Part shown: positions 39,568 through 47,516 of the stretch, piece by piece
Layout of the letters: every line of letters begins with the position of its first letter
Position numbering within the stretch: the first letter of the stretch is position 1
Source of the DNA: Nocardia niwae NBRC 108934 = DSM 45340
GTDB lineage: Bacteria > Actinomycetota > Actinomycetes > Mycobacteriales > Mycobacteriaceae
Assembly: GCF_001613465.1 (NCBI RefSeq)
Contig: NZ_BDCK01000015.1
Location: 496,001 to 560,000 of the forward strand
Direction of reading: 5' to 3'
DNA length: 64,000 nucleotides
The notes under the pieces: generated by a model
Told to the model about the DNA's origin: nothing
The model's database searches: none
What the model saw: the letters and a program-made list of their open reading frames with translations, nothing else
Translations under genes and position numbers: made by a program

Positions 39568-40716
39568 TCAGAACGCGGCGACGCCGGTCAGTGCGCGGCC
39601 GATGAGCAATTTCTGGATCTGGCTCGTGCCCTCGTACAGGGTCATCACCTTGGCGTCCCGGAGGTATTTGCCGACCGGGAATTCATCGATGTAGCCGTAT
39701 CCGCCGAAGACCTGCACCGCACGGTCGGCCGCACGGACGGCGGCCTCGGAAGCGAACAGTTTCGCCTTCGAGGACGCCACGGCGAATTCCTCGCCGCGGT
39801 CGACGAGATCGGCCACGCGCCACACCAGCAGCCGCGCCGCGTCCACGTCGAGGGCGATGTCGGCGAGCAGTTCCTGGACGAGCTGGTGGGCCGCGATCGG
39901 CTTGCCGAACTGTTCGCGCTGGGTGGCGTAGCCGACGGCGGCGTCGAGGCACGCCTGCGCCAGCCCGACGCAGCCCGCCGCGACCGACATGCGGCCTTTG
40001 GTCAGCGCTGCCATCGCCACACCGAAACCCTTGCCCTCGATGTGCAGCCGGGCGCTGTCGGGAACACGCACGCCGTCCAGCACGAGTTCGGCCGTGGCCT
40101 GCCCGCGCAGCCCCAGCTTCCCGTGGATCTCGCGCGCGGTGAATCCGGGCGAGTCGGTCGGTACCAGGAACGCGGTGATGCCCCGATGTCCTTCGCCGCC
40201 GCTGCGCGCGAAAACCAGCGCCACATCGGCCCAGGTGCCATTGGTGATGAACATCTTCGTGCCCGACAGCACCCAGTCCGAGCCGTGGCGCATCGCGCGG
40301 GTGCGCAGCTGGGCGGCGTCGGACCCGGTGTTCGGCTCGGTGAGTGCGAAACAGCCCAGCGCCTCGCCCGTCACCAGCCGCGTCAGCCAGGTCTGTTTCT
40401 GCTCCTCGGTGCCGAAGTGGTGGATCGACTTGGCCACCAAGCCGAGGGAGACCGAGACGATGCCGCGCACCGCCGAGTCGCCGCGCCCCAGTTCCTCGAG
40501 GACGAGGCAGTAGGTGAGATGGTCGCCCGCGCTGCCGCCGTACTGCTCGGGGATGGTGAGCCCGAGGAAGCCCAGTTCGCCGAGCCGGGCGACGATCGAC
40601 CGGTCCACGGCTTCGTCGCGATCCCATCGCGCGGCGTGCGGCACGATCTCCCGGTCGACGAAATCGGCCGCGAGCTGCCGTGCCGCCGTCTGCTCGCCGG
40701 ACAGTTCGAGGTTCAT
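39568..40716 (-). CDS. Acyl-CoA dehydrogenase
   Basis: A 382-residue FAD enzyme. GCFALTEPNTGSDAAQLRTRA (signature 1), MFITNGTWADVALVFAR and the C-terminal QVFGGYGYIDEFPVGKYLRDAKVMTLYEGTSQIQ (signature 2, with the YEG catalytic Glu region) are all present. It catalyses alpha,beta-dehydrogenation of acyl-CoAs, the first step of beta-oxidation. It is the leading gene of the operon with the FabG-like reductase. Confidence 0.93.
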   Translation of the reverse strand: MNLELSGEQTAARQLAADFVDREIVPHAARWDRDEAVDRSIVARLGELGFLGLTIPEQYGGSAGDHLTYCLVLEELGRGDSAVRGIVSVSLGLVAKSIHHFGTEEQKQTWLTRLVTGEALGCFALTEPNTGSDAAQLRTRAMRHGSDWVLSGTKMFITNGTWADVALVFARSGGEGHRGITAFLVPTDSPGFTAREIHGKLGLRGQATAELVLDGVRVPDSARLHIEGKGFGVAMAALTKGRMSVAAGCVGLAQACLDAAVGYATQREQFGKPIAAHQLVQELLADIALDVDAARLLVWRVADLVDRGEEFAVASSKAKLFASEAAVRAADRAVQVFGGYGYIDEFPVGKYLRDAKVMTLYEGTSQIQKLLIGRALTGVAAF

Positions 40717-40911
40717 GGCGGTAGGCTAGCGAGGATTAAACTACCACCGCAAGTTTTAGCGTCGGTGCGCGGATGCTCCGGCCGTCGCTGCGCCGCTGGT
40801 GCATCGGTAGGCAGTCCGGCGCCGGCCACGCGGGTATCGGGGCGATTGCGATCGCGGTACGCAATGAGCGGGATGAGGTACTCGCGTTATCGCGCGTACG
40901 ACGTCGGACCG
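40717..40911. other. Promoter side of the acyl-CoA dehydrogenase operon
   Basis: Contains an AT-richer patch (40733-40757, ATTAAACTACCACCGCAAG) suitable for the minus-strand promoter of the acyl-CoA dehydrogenase. The remainder is not recognisable and borders the duplicated hydrolase fragment. Confidence 0.35.
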
Positions 40912-41040
40912 TAGACCAGCTGCAGCGTGCCGCGCTGCCACGGCCGCCCGGTGTCGGGATCGGCCGTTCCGCCCCACAGATCGACCACCGGATGCCCGCC
41001 CCGGCATACGCAGATCGCCGCGCCGAGTTCGCCGTACTCA
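40912..41040 (-). pseudogene. 129-bp duplicated fragment of the serine hydrolase gene
   Basis: This segment aligns without gaps to 51813-51941, inside the intact beta-lactamase-fold hydrolase gene, with only about 10 mismatches. It encodes GGHPVVDLWGGTADPDTGRP and WQRGTLQLVY, corresponding to about residues 24-66 of the hydrolase, and stops just before the catalytic SxxK. No other part of that gene is here, so it is an orphan scrap. Confidence 0.85.
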
Positions 41041-41048
41041 GCGGTGCG

Positions 41049-41666
41049 CTAGGCGGTGATCGTGCCGAATTCCGTCGCGAGCCACGCGGGGAACTCGGTG
41101 AGGTCGGTCAGTACCACGTCCGCGCCCGCCGCACGCAGCTCGTCGGCCGTGCACGGGCCCGTGCTGACCCCGACCGCGAAGACGTCCGCGGCGCGCGCGC
41201 CGTTCATATCGCCGACGTGGTCGCCGACGAACAGGCTCGCGCCCTGCTCGCGCAGGGTCGCCGCCTTGCCCGCCGACCAGAGGTCACCCGCGAGGTGGTC
41301 GACGCGCCAACCGAGCTCGGCGATGTGCAGCTGCGCGAGCGGCGCGTGCTTGCCGGTGACCACGAGCACTCGGCCGTCGCGGGCCTCGACAGCCGCCAGC
41401 GCGGCCTGCGCGCCGGGCATCGGGGGAATGGTCGAGACGATCGTCGGATAGAGCGCTCGATAGCGGGTGACCAGCGCCGGAACGAGGTCCTCGGGCGCGC
41501 CCGCCTCGACGAGCAGGGTGGCCAGCGGCGGGCCGAGTCGGTCGGCGAAGGTCGTCCCGGACAGCGGCAGGCCGAACTCGGCGCCGAGCTGGTCGATGGC
41601 CCGCGCGACGCCCGGTCGCGAGTCGATCAGCGTCATGTCGAGGTCGAAGCCCACGGTCCAGGTCAC
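41049..41666 (-). CDS. HAD-family hydrolase (phosphoglycolate phosphatase-like)
   Basis: A 205-residue phosphatase: motif I FDLDMTLIDSRPGV (nucleophile Asp; the usual DxDGT reads DLDMT), motif II VLVVTGKH, and the C-terminal acidic site FVGDHVGDMNGARAADVFAVGVSTG. The cap domain is small and helical. It dephosphorylates a small metabolite; the substrate is unknown. GTG 41666 (VTWTVGFDLD) fits the family start. It ends directly beside the hydrolase fragment. Confidence 0.9.
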   Translation of the reverse strand: MTWTVGFDLDMTLIDSRPGVARAIDQLGAEFGLPLSGTTFADRLGPPLATLLVEAGAPEDLVPALVTRYRALYPTIVSTIPPMPGAQAALAAVEARDGRVLVVTGKHAPLAQLHIAELGWRVDHLAGDLWSAGKAATLREQGASLFVGDHVGDMNGARAADVFAVGVSTGPCTADELRAAGADVVLTDLTEFPAWLATEFGTITA

Positions 41667-41847
41667 CCGACCGACCCTAATCGCCCGCGCCGCGGCGTGC
41701 TGATCCGGCTGTTGTGATTCACGACTCTCCCGCGCGAAAGGCGTGCCGCCGCAACGGTAGCCGTGATTCACGTGGAACCCCGGATGCATTCGATGCCGTG
41801 TAAACGATTGTGCCGCCGCCTGTCTCGGCACCGACCGCAAATGTGCG

Positions 41848-42093
41848 TCAGGTGTACCGGGGTGGCGCCGCGCGCTTGGCGTAGCCGCTGATCGGGCTGA
41901 TCTCCCTCCGGTCGATGCCGCTCAGCGCCCCGATTCGCTCGGTGGTGTGGCGGAACAGGTCGTCCGCGTCGTGGCAGACGATGCACACCAGCAGATTGTG
42001 CCGTCCGGTGGTGACGCCCACGAACGCCGCCTCCGGATCGGCGGCCGCCGTGGTCGCGACGTCATCGAGAACGCGGGTGTGCCGGTGCGCGCG
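41848..42093 (-). pseudogene. Headless Lrp/AsnC family regulator
   Basis: The minus-strand frame is open from 42093 to the stop at 41848-41850 and gives FVGVTTGRHNLLVCIVCHDA, then DDLFRHTTERIGALSGIDRR and EISPISGYAKR, a typical Lrp/AsnC ligand (RAM) domain end. An in-frame stop at 42094-42096 and loss of the N-terminal HTH show that the gene is truncated to its C-terminal half. Confidence 0.75.
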
Positions 42094-42096
42094 TCA

Positions 42097-42162
42097 GACG
42101 ACGGCTTCTTCGTCTCCGCCCGTGACGCCTACGGCGCCGGCCTGTTCTTCGTGGCGGACTGA
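42097..42162 (+). pseudogene. Possible C-terminal scrap of a VOC/glyoxalase-like protein
   Basis: On the plus strand this reads DDGFFVSARDAYGAGLFFVAD and then stops. The RDAYG...FVAD end resembles C-termini of VOC-family proteins, but the match is short and I hold it weakly. It lies between the Lrp remnant and the permease gene. Confidence 0.25.
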
Positions 42163-42165
42163 CAG

Positions 42166-43584
42166 TCAGCGGCGGGCAGGGCCCTCGCCGAGGCGCGGCT
42201 CGGCGAGGGTGGAGCGCTTGCGTCCGTATCCGAGGTAGACCGCGAGGCCGACCAGGACCCACACGCCGAAGCGCACCCAGGTCAGCGCCTCCAGAGTGGT
42301 AGCGAGCAGGATGCAGCCGATCAACGCGAGCAGCGGAACCACGGGCACCAGCGGGGTGCGGAACGGGCGTTCGCGCTCTGGCTCCACCCGGCGCAGCACC
42401 AGCACGCCCACGCAGACCACCGCGAACGCCGACAGCGCGCCGATATTCACCAGTTCGACCACGATGTCGATCGGCAGTAGCCCCGCGATGACCGCGCCGA
42501 GCGCGCCGAGCAGCACGGTCAGCCGGACCGGGGTCGACCGTTTCCCGGTCGCCGCGAGGGCGAAGGGCAGCAGCCGGTCGCGGCACATCGCGAACATCAA
42601 CCGCACCTGCGCGTAGACGATCAGCAGCAGGCCCTTGGTGAGCGCGATGATCGAGGCGATCACGATGACGTCGCCGATCCAGCCGATGCGCACCGCGCCG
42701 AACGCGGTCGCGATCGGCGCGCTGTTGTTCAGCGTGGCGAACGGCACCATGCCGGTGAGCACGGCGCTGACGAGCGCGTAGAGCACGGTGGCGAGCAGCA
42801 CCGTGCCGATGATGGCGAACGGTACGTCGCGCCGTGGATTGCGGGCCTCCTCGGCCGACGCGGCGACCACGTCGAAGCCGAGGAAGGCGAAGAACGCGAT
42901 CGCGGCGCCGCCGATGATCCCACCGATGCCGAACGGTGCGAACGGGGTCCAGTTGTCCACGTTCACATGCGGTGCGCCGACGGCGATGACCAGCACGAGC
43001 ACGCCGATGGTCACCGCGACCAGCGCCTTGGTGATGCGCGCGGTGAACGACACCTCGCCGACCAGCACCGCGACGACGACGGCGACGATCAGGACAGCGG
43101 GCAGGTTCACCACGCCGCCTTCGGCGGGCCCCGCGACGAGCGCGTGCGGGACGGTGATGCCGAACAGCGAATCCAGCGCGGACACCGTGGTCGCGGACCA
43201 GCCGATCGCCACCGCGGAGCCCGCGATGACGAACTCCAGCAGCAGGTTCCAGCCGACCAGGAACGCGGGTGCTTCGCCGAGGGTCGCGTAGGTATAGGTG
43301 TAGGCGCTGCCGGAGACCGGAACCATCGCCGCGAGTTCGCTGTAGCACAGCGCCACCAGCACGCACACCGTTCCGGCCAACGCGAACGACAGCACGATGG
43401 CAGGCCCGGCCTTCTCCGCGGCGGCCACACCGGTGATGACGAAGATCCCCGCGCCGACGATGGTGCCGACGCCCATGGCGGTGAGATCGAGCCGGCTGAG
43501 CCTGCGCGCCAGCGTGGGCGCGCCCGCCTCGGTCGTGGTGTCGGGCAGGCGGCGGCGCCAGCGCCGGGCTGATGCGGTGGTCAT
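42166..43584 (-). CDS. APC family amino acid permease (cationic amino acid transporter-like)
   Basis: A 472-residue transporter with about 12 membrane helices. The helix 1 motif VGTIVGAGIFVITGVAAAEKAGPAIVLSF and helix 3 AMVPVSGSAYTYTYATLGE are typical of the APC/CAT group; FFAFLGFDVVAASAEEARNP matches helix 6 and its loop. It imports or exchanges amino acids using ion gradients. Substrate not predictable. Monocistronic. Confidence 0.92.
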   Translation of the reverse strand: MTTASARRWRRRLPDTTTEAGAPTLARRLSRLDLTAMGVGTIVGAGIFVITGVAAAEKAGPAIVLSFALAGTVCVLVALCYSELAAMVPVSGSAYTYTYATLGEAPAFLVGWNLLLEFVIAGSAVAIGWSATTVSALDSLFGITVPHALVAGPAEGGVVNLPAVLIVAVVVAVLVGEVSFTARITKALVAVTIGVLVLVIAVGAPHVNVDNWTPFAPFGIGGIIGGAAIAFFAFLGFDVVAASAEEARNPRRDVPFAIIGTVLLATVLYALVSAVLTGMVPFATLNNSAPIATAFGAVRIGWIGDVIVIASIIALTKGLLLIVYAQVRLMFAMCRDRLLPFALAATGKRSTPVRLTVLLGALGAVIAGLLPIDIVVELVNIGALSAFAVVCVGVLVLRRVEPERERPFRTPLVPVVPLLALIGCILLATTLEALTWVRFGVWVLVGLAVYLGYGRKRSTLAEPRLGEGPARR

Positions 43585-43682
43585 GACTCCCTAACGAGAA
43601 CGGTGCGTCGGTCGGCCGGTGTGCCGAACCGATGCCCATTCTCGCCGCGTCGCAGCGTGTGGGAATAACTGGGGTGTTGCGC

Positions 43683-44828
43683 TCAGCTGCTGGATGACGC
43701 CGCGAAGGGCGTCGCCGCGGCGACGCGGGCGGTGCGGTTGGGATGCCGCCACAGGCCCTTGCGTTCGAGAATCGGCAGCACGCCTTCGCCGAACCAGTAC
43801 GCCTCTTCCAGATGGGGATACCCGGAGAGGATGAAGTGCTTGATCCCCAAGCGTGCGTATTCGGCCAGCCGCTCGGCGACTTCGGCGTGCGAGCCGACCA
43901 GCGCGGTGCCCGCGCCGCCGCGGACCAGGCCGACCCCGGCCCACAGATTGGGCGCGATCTCCAGCCGGTCGGTGCTGCCCGCGTGCAGTTCGGTCATCCG
44001 CCGCTGGCCTTCGGACTCGCTGCGGGCCAGGTTGGCCTGTACCCGCTCGATGTCGGCGGGGTCGATGCCGGCCAGCAGGCGGTCGGCCTCGGCCCAGGCC
44101 TGCTCGGAGGTATCCCGGCTGATGACGTGCACGCGCAGGCCGTAGTCGAGGACGCGGCCGTGGTCCACCGCCAGACGACGGATCCAGTCGAGCTTCCTGC
44201 TCACCGCCAGCAGCGGCTCGCCCCAGGTCAGGTAGGCGTCGCTGTAGCGGGCCGCGATCGGGCCCGCCGGTTCGGAGGAACCGCCGAAGAACACCGGCGG
44301 CACCGGGTCCGGCCGGTTGCCCAGCAGTGCCTGGTGGACTCGGATGTGCTCGCCCTCGAAGGTCACCGGCTCGGTGGAGGTCCACAACTCCCGCACGACG
44401 TGCAGGAATTCGCCGGTGCGGGCGTAGCGCTGGGTCTTGTCCAGAAAGTCGCCGTAGGCCTGCTGCTCGTGCGGCTCGCCGCCGGTCACCACGTTGAGCA
44501 ACAGTCTGCCCCGGGAGTGCCGCTGAAAGGTGGCCGCCATCTGCGCCGCGAGCGTCGGGCTGACCAGGCCGGGCCGGAAGGCCACCAGGAACTTCAGCGT
44601 CTCGGTGGTCTCGACCATCATGGCAGTGGTCAGCCAGGCGTCCTCGCACCACGCGCCGGTCGGGGTGAGCACGGCCTCGAAGCCGTTGTCCTCGGCGGCG
44701 GCGCCGATCTGGTTCAGATACCGCAGGCTCGCCGGGCGGTCACCGGACATGAAGGTGCCGTGCCCGCCCGCGATCAGACCGCGGGAATCGCCGTAGGTGG
44801 GGAGGAACCAGTGGAACGACAGACTCAT
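43683..44828 (-). CDS. ssuD: FMNH2-dependent alkanesulfonate monooxygenase-like protein
   Basis: A 381-residue luciferase-fold monooxygenase. FHWFLPTYGDSRGL, FEAVLTPTGAWCEDAWLT, RGRLLLNVVTGGEPHEQQAYGDFLDK and VFFGGSSEPAGPIAARYSD are the SsuD family blocks. The family releases sulfite from alkanesulfonates for sulfur scavenging. There is no ssuE reductase or ABC transporter nearby, so the precise substrate is uncertain. ATG 44828 has GGGAG at ten bases and starts MSLSFHWFLPTY as in relatives. Confidence 0.85.
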   Translation of the reverse strand: MSLSFHWFLPTYGDSRGLIAGGHGTFMSGDRPASLRYLNQIGAAAEDNGFEAVLTPTGAWCEDAWLTTAMMVETTETLKFLVAFRPGLVSPTLAAQMAATFQRHSRGRLLLNVVTGGEPHEQQAYGDFLDKTQRYARTGEFLHVVRELWTSTEPVTFEGEHIRVHQALLGNRPDPVPPVFFGGSSEPAGPIAARYSDAYLTWGEPLLAVSRKLDWIRRLAVDHGRVLDYGLRVHVISRDTSEQAWAEADRLLAGIDPADIERVQANLARSESEGQRRMTELHAGSTDRLEIAPNLWAGVGLVRGGAGTALVGSHAEVAERLAEYARLGIKHFILSGYPHLEEAYWFGEGVLPILERKGLWRHPNRTARVAAATPFAASSSS

Positions 44829-44944
44829 GCTGAGCCAACTCCCTTCCGGAGACGCGGCCGCGCCGATAACGGACAGATCGAGGCGGTGCGTCCGGTGGGC
44901 GCGCCGCAGTGATCCATGCTGGGCGCTCGACCGGACGGGGTCAC

Positions 44945-45000
44945 GGTTTGAAACCAGTCCGGTTTTTATTCCGGTGTGCGGACGTGTCACCATTCGTGAC
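44945..45000. promoter_or_regulatory. Dyads in the SsuD / Baeyer-Villiger monooxygenase divergent region
   Basis: Two small inverted repeats, GGTTT-G-AAACC (44945-44955) and GTCAC-CATTC-GTGAC (44986-45000), lie in the AT-richer centre of the 257-base spacer between the divergent genes. They are possible regulator sites; no neighbouring regulator claims them. Confidence 0.35.
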
Positions 45001-45085
45001 TAGACGTAACCATGAATAACACGTAATCTGGGCTCAGCACGCACCCGCAGGTGTGCGAGGCGGATCGGACGAAACGAGTACCTCA

Positions 45086-46594
45086 ATGACGCGGCATGTC
45101 GACGTATTGATCATCGGCGCTGGGCTGTCCGGAATCGGCATGGCCTGCCATCTCACCAAGGAGCGGACGGGACGCAGCTACGCGATCCTGGAACGCCGGA
45201 CGGCCATCGGCGGCACCTGGGACCTGTTCCGTTATCCGGGCATCCGCTCCGACTCCGACATGTACACCTTCGGGTACGGCTTCCGCCCGTGGAACGGCAC
45301 CAAGGTCCTCGCCGACGGGCCGCACATCCGCGAGTACATCGAGGAGACCGCCGCGGAGTACGGCGTCACCGAGCACATCCGGTTCGGCCGCAAGGTGACC
45401 ACGGCGCGCTGGTCCAGCGAGACGACCACCTGGACCGTCGAGGCGCTCGACGAGCAGACCGGCGAGACCGAGGTCTACACCAGCGACTTCCTGGTCGGCT
45501 GCACCGGCTATTACGACTACGACAACGGCTACCGGCCGCGGTTCCCCGGCGAGGAGGACTTCGGCGGGCAGATCGTGCATCCGCAGCACTGGCCCGAGGA
45601 CCTCGACTACACCGGCAAGCGCGTTGTCGTGATCGGCTCCGGCGCCACCGCGATCACCTTGATCCCGGCGATGAGCGACGCTGCCGCGCACGTCACCATG
45701 CTGCAGCGCTCGCCGACGTACATCACCGCGCTGCCGGCCGACGACCCGGTCGCGGTGGGGATGAAGGCGGCAAAGGTGCCCGAGAAGCTCGCCTACCGGA
45801 TCGGGCGGGCGCGCAACATCGCCTTGCAGCGCGCGAGCTTCCAGCTCTCTCGCACCAATCCGGAAGCGGCCAAGAAGCTGTTGCTGGCCGCCGTGCGGAT
45901 GCAGGTCGGGCCGGGGATCGACATGCGGCACTTCACCCCGAACTACAACCCGTGGGACCAGCGGCTGTGCGTGGTGCCCAACGGTGACCTGTTCAAGGTG
46001 CTGCGCAGCGGCAAGGCGTCCATCGTCACCGACCGCATCGAGACCTTCACCGAAACCGGCATCCGCCTGGCCTCCGGCGAGGAACTGCCCGCCGACCTGG
46101 TCATCAGCGCCACCGGTCTGAGCGTGCAGATGCTGGGCGGCGTGAGCCTGGAGATCGACGGCGAGCCGGTGGTCACCCGCGACCGGGTGGTCTACAAGGG
46201 GGCCATGCTCGACGGCGTGCCGAACGCGGTGATGGTGCTCGGCTACACCAACGCCTCCTGGACGCTGAAAGCGGACTTGGCGGCCGAGTACTTCTGCCGC
46301 GTGCTCAACCATATGAGGAACGCCGGTTTCACCCGGGTGGAGGCCGTCGCCACCGAGCGCGACCGCGGCGCCGACTCGGTGATGGGCGGGGCGCTGACCT
46401 CCGGCTACATCCAGCGCGGCGACGCGGTGATGCCCCGGCAGGGCACCAACGGTCCGTGGCAGGTGATCAACAACTACTTCCGCGACCGCAAGCTGCTGCG
46501 CAAGGGCGCGCTCGAGGACGGCGTGCTGGCCTTCAGCCGGGCCGAGAAGTCGCCGACCGCCGCACGACCGCTGGAAGGCATCCGCAGCGCCTGA
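45086..46594 (+). CDS. Baeyer-Villiger-type flavin monooxygenase (EthA-like)
   Basis: A 502-residue FAD/NADPH enzyme. FAD motif DVLIIGAGLSGIG (residues 6-18), a FRYPGIRSDSDMYTFGY segment, the BVMO fingerprint FGGQIVHPQHWPED and the second Rossmann VVVIGSGATAITL are present. It inserts oxygen next to carbonyls of ketones; EthA relatives also activate thioamide drugs. No EthR-like gene is divergent from it; the nearest TetR gene is downstream and faces the carboxylase. ATG 45086 precedes the FAD motif at normal distance. Confidence 0.93.
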   Translation: MTRHVDVLIIGAGLSGIGMACHLTKERTGRSYAILERRTAIGGTWDLFRYPGIRSDSDMYTFGYGFRPWNGTKVLADGPHIREYIEETAAEYGVTEHIRFGRKVTTARWSSETTTWTVEALDEQTGETEVYTSDFLVGCTGYYDYDNGYRPRFPGEEDFGGQIVHPQHWPEDLDYTGKRVVVIGSGATAITLIPAMSDAAAHVTMLQRSPTYITALPADDPVAVGMKAAKVPEKLAYRIGRARNIALQRASFQLSRTNPEAAKKLLLAAVRMQVGPGIDMRHFTPNYNPWDQRLCVVPNGDLFKVLRSGKASIVTDRIETFTETGIRLASGEELPADLVISATGLSVQMLGGVSLEIDGEPVVTRDRVVYKGAMLDGVPNAVMVLGYTNASWTLKADLAAEYFCRVLNHMRNAGFTRVEAVATERDRGADSVMGGALTSGYIQRGDAVMPRQGTNGPWQVINNYFRDRKLLRKGALEDGVLAFSRAEKSPTAARPLEGIRSA

Positions 46595-46609
46595 GCGCCG
46601 AGCCGCACT

Positions 46610-46637
46610 GCGGCGGACAGGACGAGATGTCCGCCGC
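46610..46637. terminator. Terminator hairpin after the monooxygenase
   Basis: GCGGCGGACA (46610-46619) pairs perfectly with TGTCCGCCGC (46628-46637) around an eight-base loop, 16 bases after the monooxygenase stop. No T-run follows. Confidence 0.65.
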
Positions 46638-46851
46638 GAGCGTCGGCAGCGCGCACAGCGCCGTGTGCGGGTGGTGGACGCCCATGATGTCGGCGGCCTG
46701 CGCGGGGACATGCCACCGGGCGCTCTTTGCACCGCATGGGCAAAACCGCTGTCCGGCACACCATCCCCGTCCATTCCGGCAGGGCCGGGCACCGCACTCT
46801 ACGACGGAATGCCCCGTCCGGCCCGGATGTGGGCAGCTCGCGCGTTCCGGC

Positions 46852-47469
46852 CTACAGGCCCAGCAGGGCTTCCGCGACCGTCCCGATGGCGTCGCGATAT
46901 TCGGCGCGAGCGGGTTCGCCGTCGGTACGGCGGGCCAGCACACCCGCCGTCAGGGTGTAGCCGATGGTTTCCGCGATCACTCGCGGCGTCGTCACCGGGG
47001 TGATGCGCCCGGCGTCGAGCTGGCGCTGGAGATATCTGGTGAAGCGGCGGATCGGACGTTCGGTGATCTCCTCGGCCAGGGCCGCGACCTTCGGGTCGAC
47101 CGCTCCGCGCTCGTCGATCAGGCGCAGCAGCGGACCGGCTGCCGCGACCGCCGTGGCGAAGGAATCGATGGTGGCGCGCAACATCGTTCGTGGATCGTCG
47201 GCCTCGAGGCCCGGCTCCTGGGCGGCGAGGAAATCGTCGCGGACCCGCTCGGCCAGCGCGAGGAAGATCTCCTCTTTCGAGGCGAAGTAGACGTACATCG
47301 TCGCGCGGGAGACGCCCGCCGCCGCGGTGATCGCGGCGACGGTGGTGCTGTCGTAGCCGCGCTCGGCGAACACCCGGGCCGCGGCGTCGAGCAGGTCGCG
47401 GTGCCGGGTGGTGTGCGAACGTTCCCGCGCGGCGCGCACCGACCAGGTGGACTGGGTCACGCAGCACAT
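46852..47469 (-). CDS. TetR family regulator
   Basis: A 205-residue regulator. The HTH is STTVAAITAAAGVSRATMYVYFASKEEIFLALAERV. The C-terminal domain (TMLRATIDSFATAVAAAGPLLRLIDE) is a generic TetR_C helix bundle. ATG 47469 is used; GTG 47460 is an alternative. Its start is 12 bases from a perfect 22-bp palindrome shared with the divergent acyl-CoA carboxylase gene, its probable target. Confidence 0.9.
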   Translation of the reverse strand: MCCVTQSTWSVRAARERSHTTRHRDLLDAAARVFAERGYDSTTVAAITAAAGVSRATMYVYFASKEEIFLALAERVRDDFLAAQEPGLEADDPRTMLRATIDSFATAVAAAGPLLRLIDERGAVDPKVAALAEEITERPIRRFTRYLQRQLDAGRITPVTTPRVIAETIGYTLTAGVLARRTDGEPARAEYRDAIGTVAEALLGL

Positions 47470-47480
47470 CGTGACGCATA

Positions 47481-47502
47481 TTGACGTTGACGTCAACGTC
47501 AA
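47481..47502. promoter_or_regulatory. Perfect 22-bp palindromic operator, TetR / acyl-CoA carboxylase
   Basis: TTGACGTTGAC followed directly by its exact reverse complement. The site sits 12 bases upstream of the TetR start and 14 bases upstream of the carboxylase start, so binding there would block both promoters or ribosome access. It is internally repetitive (TTGACGT core), a usual TetR operator form. Confidence 0.85.
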
Positions 47503-47516
47503 CAAGACTGGGCGGC

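Noticed and set aside
46533..46943. Minus-strand frame between the monooxygenase and TetR genes
   Set aside because: Cys/Pro-rich with no motif, overlapping the ends of both neighbouring genes. A terminator hairpin explains part of the spacer.
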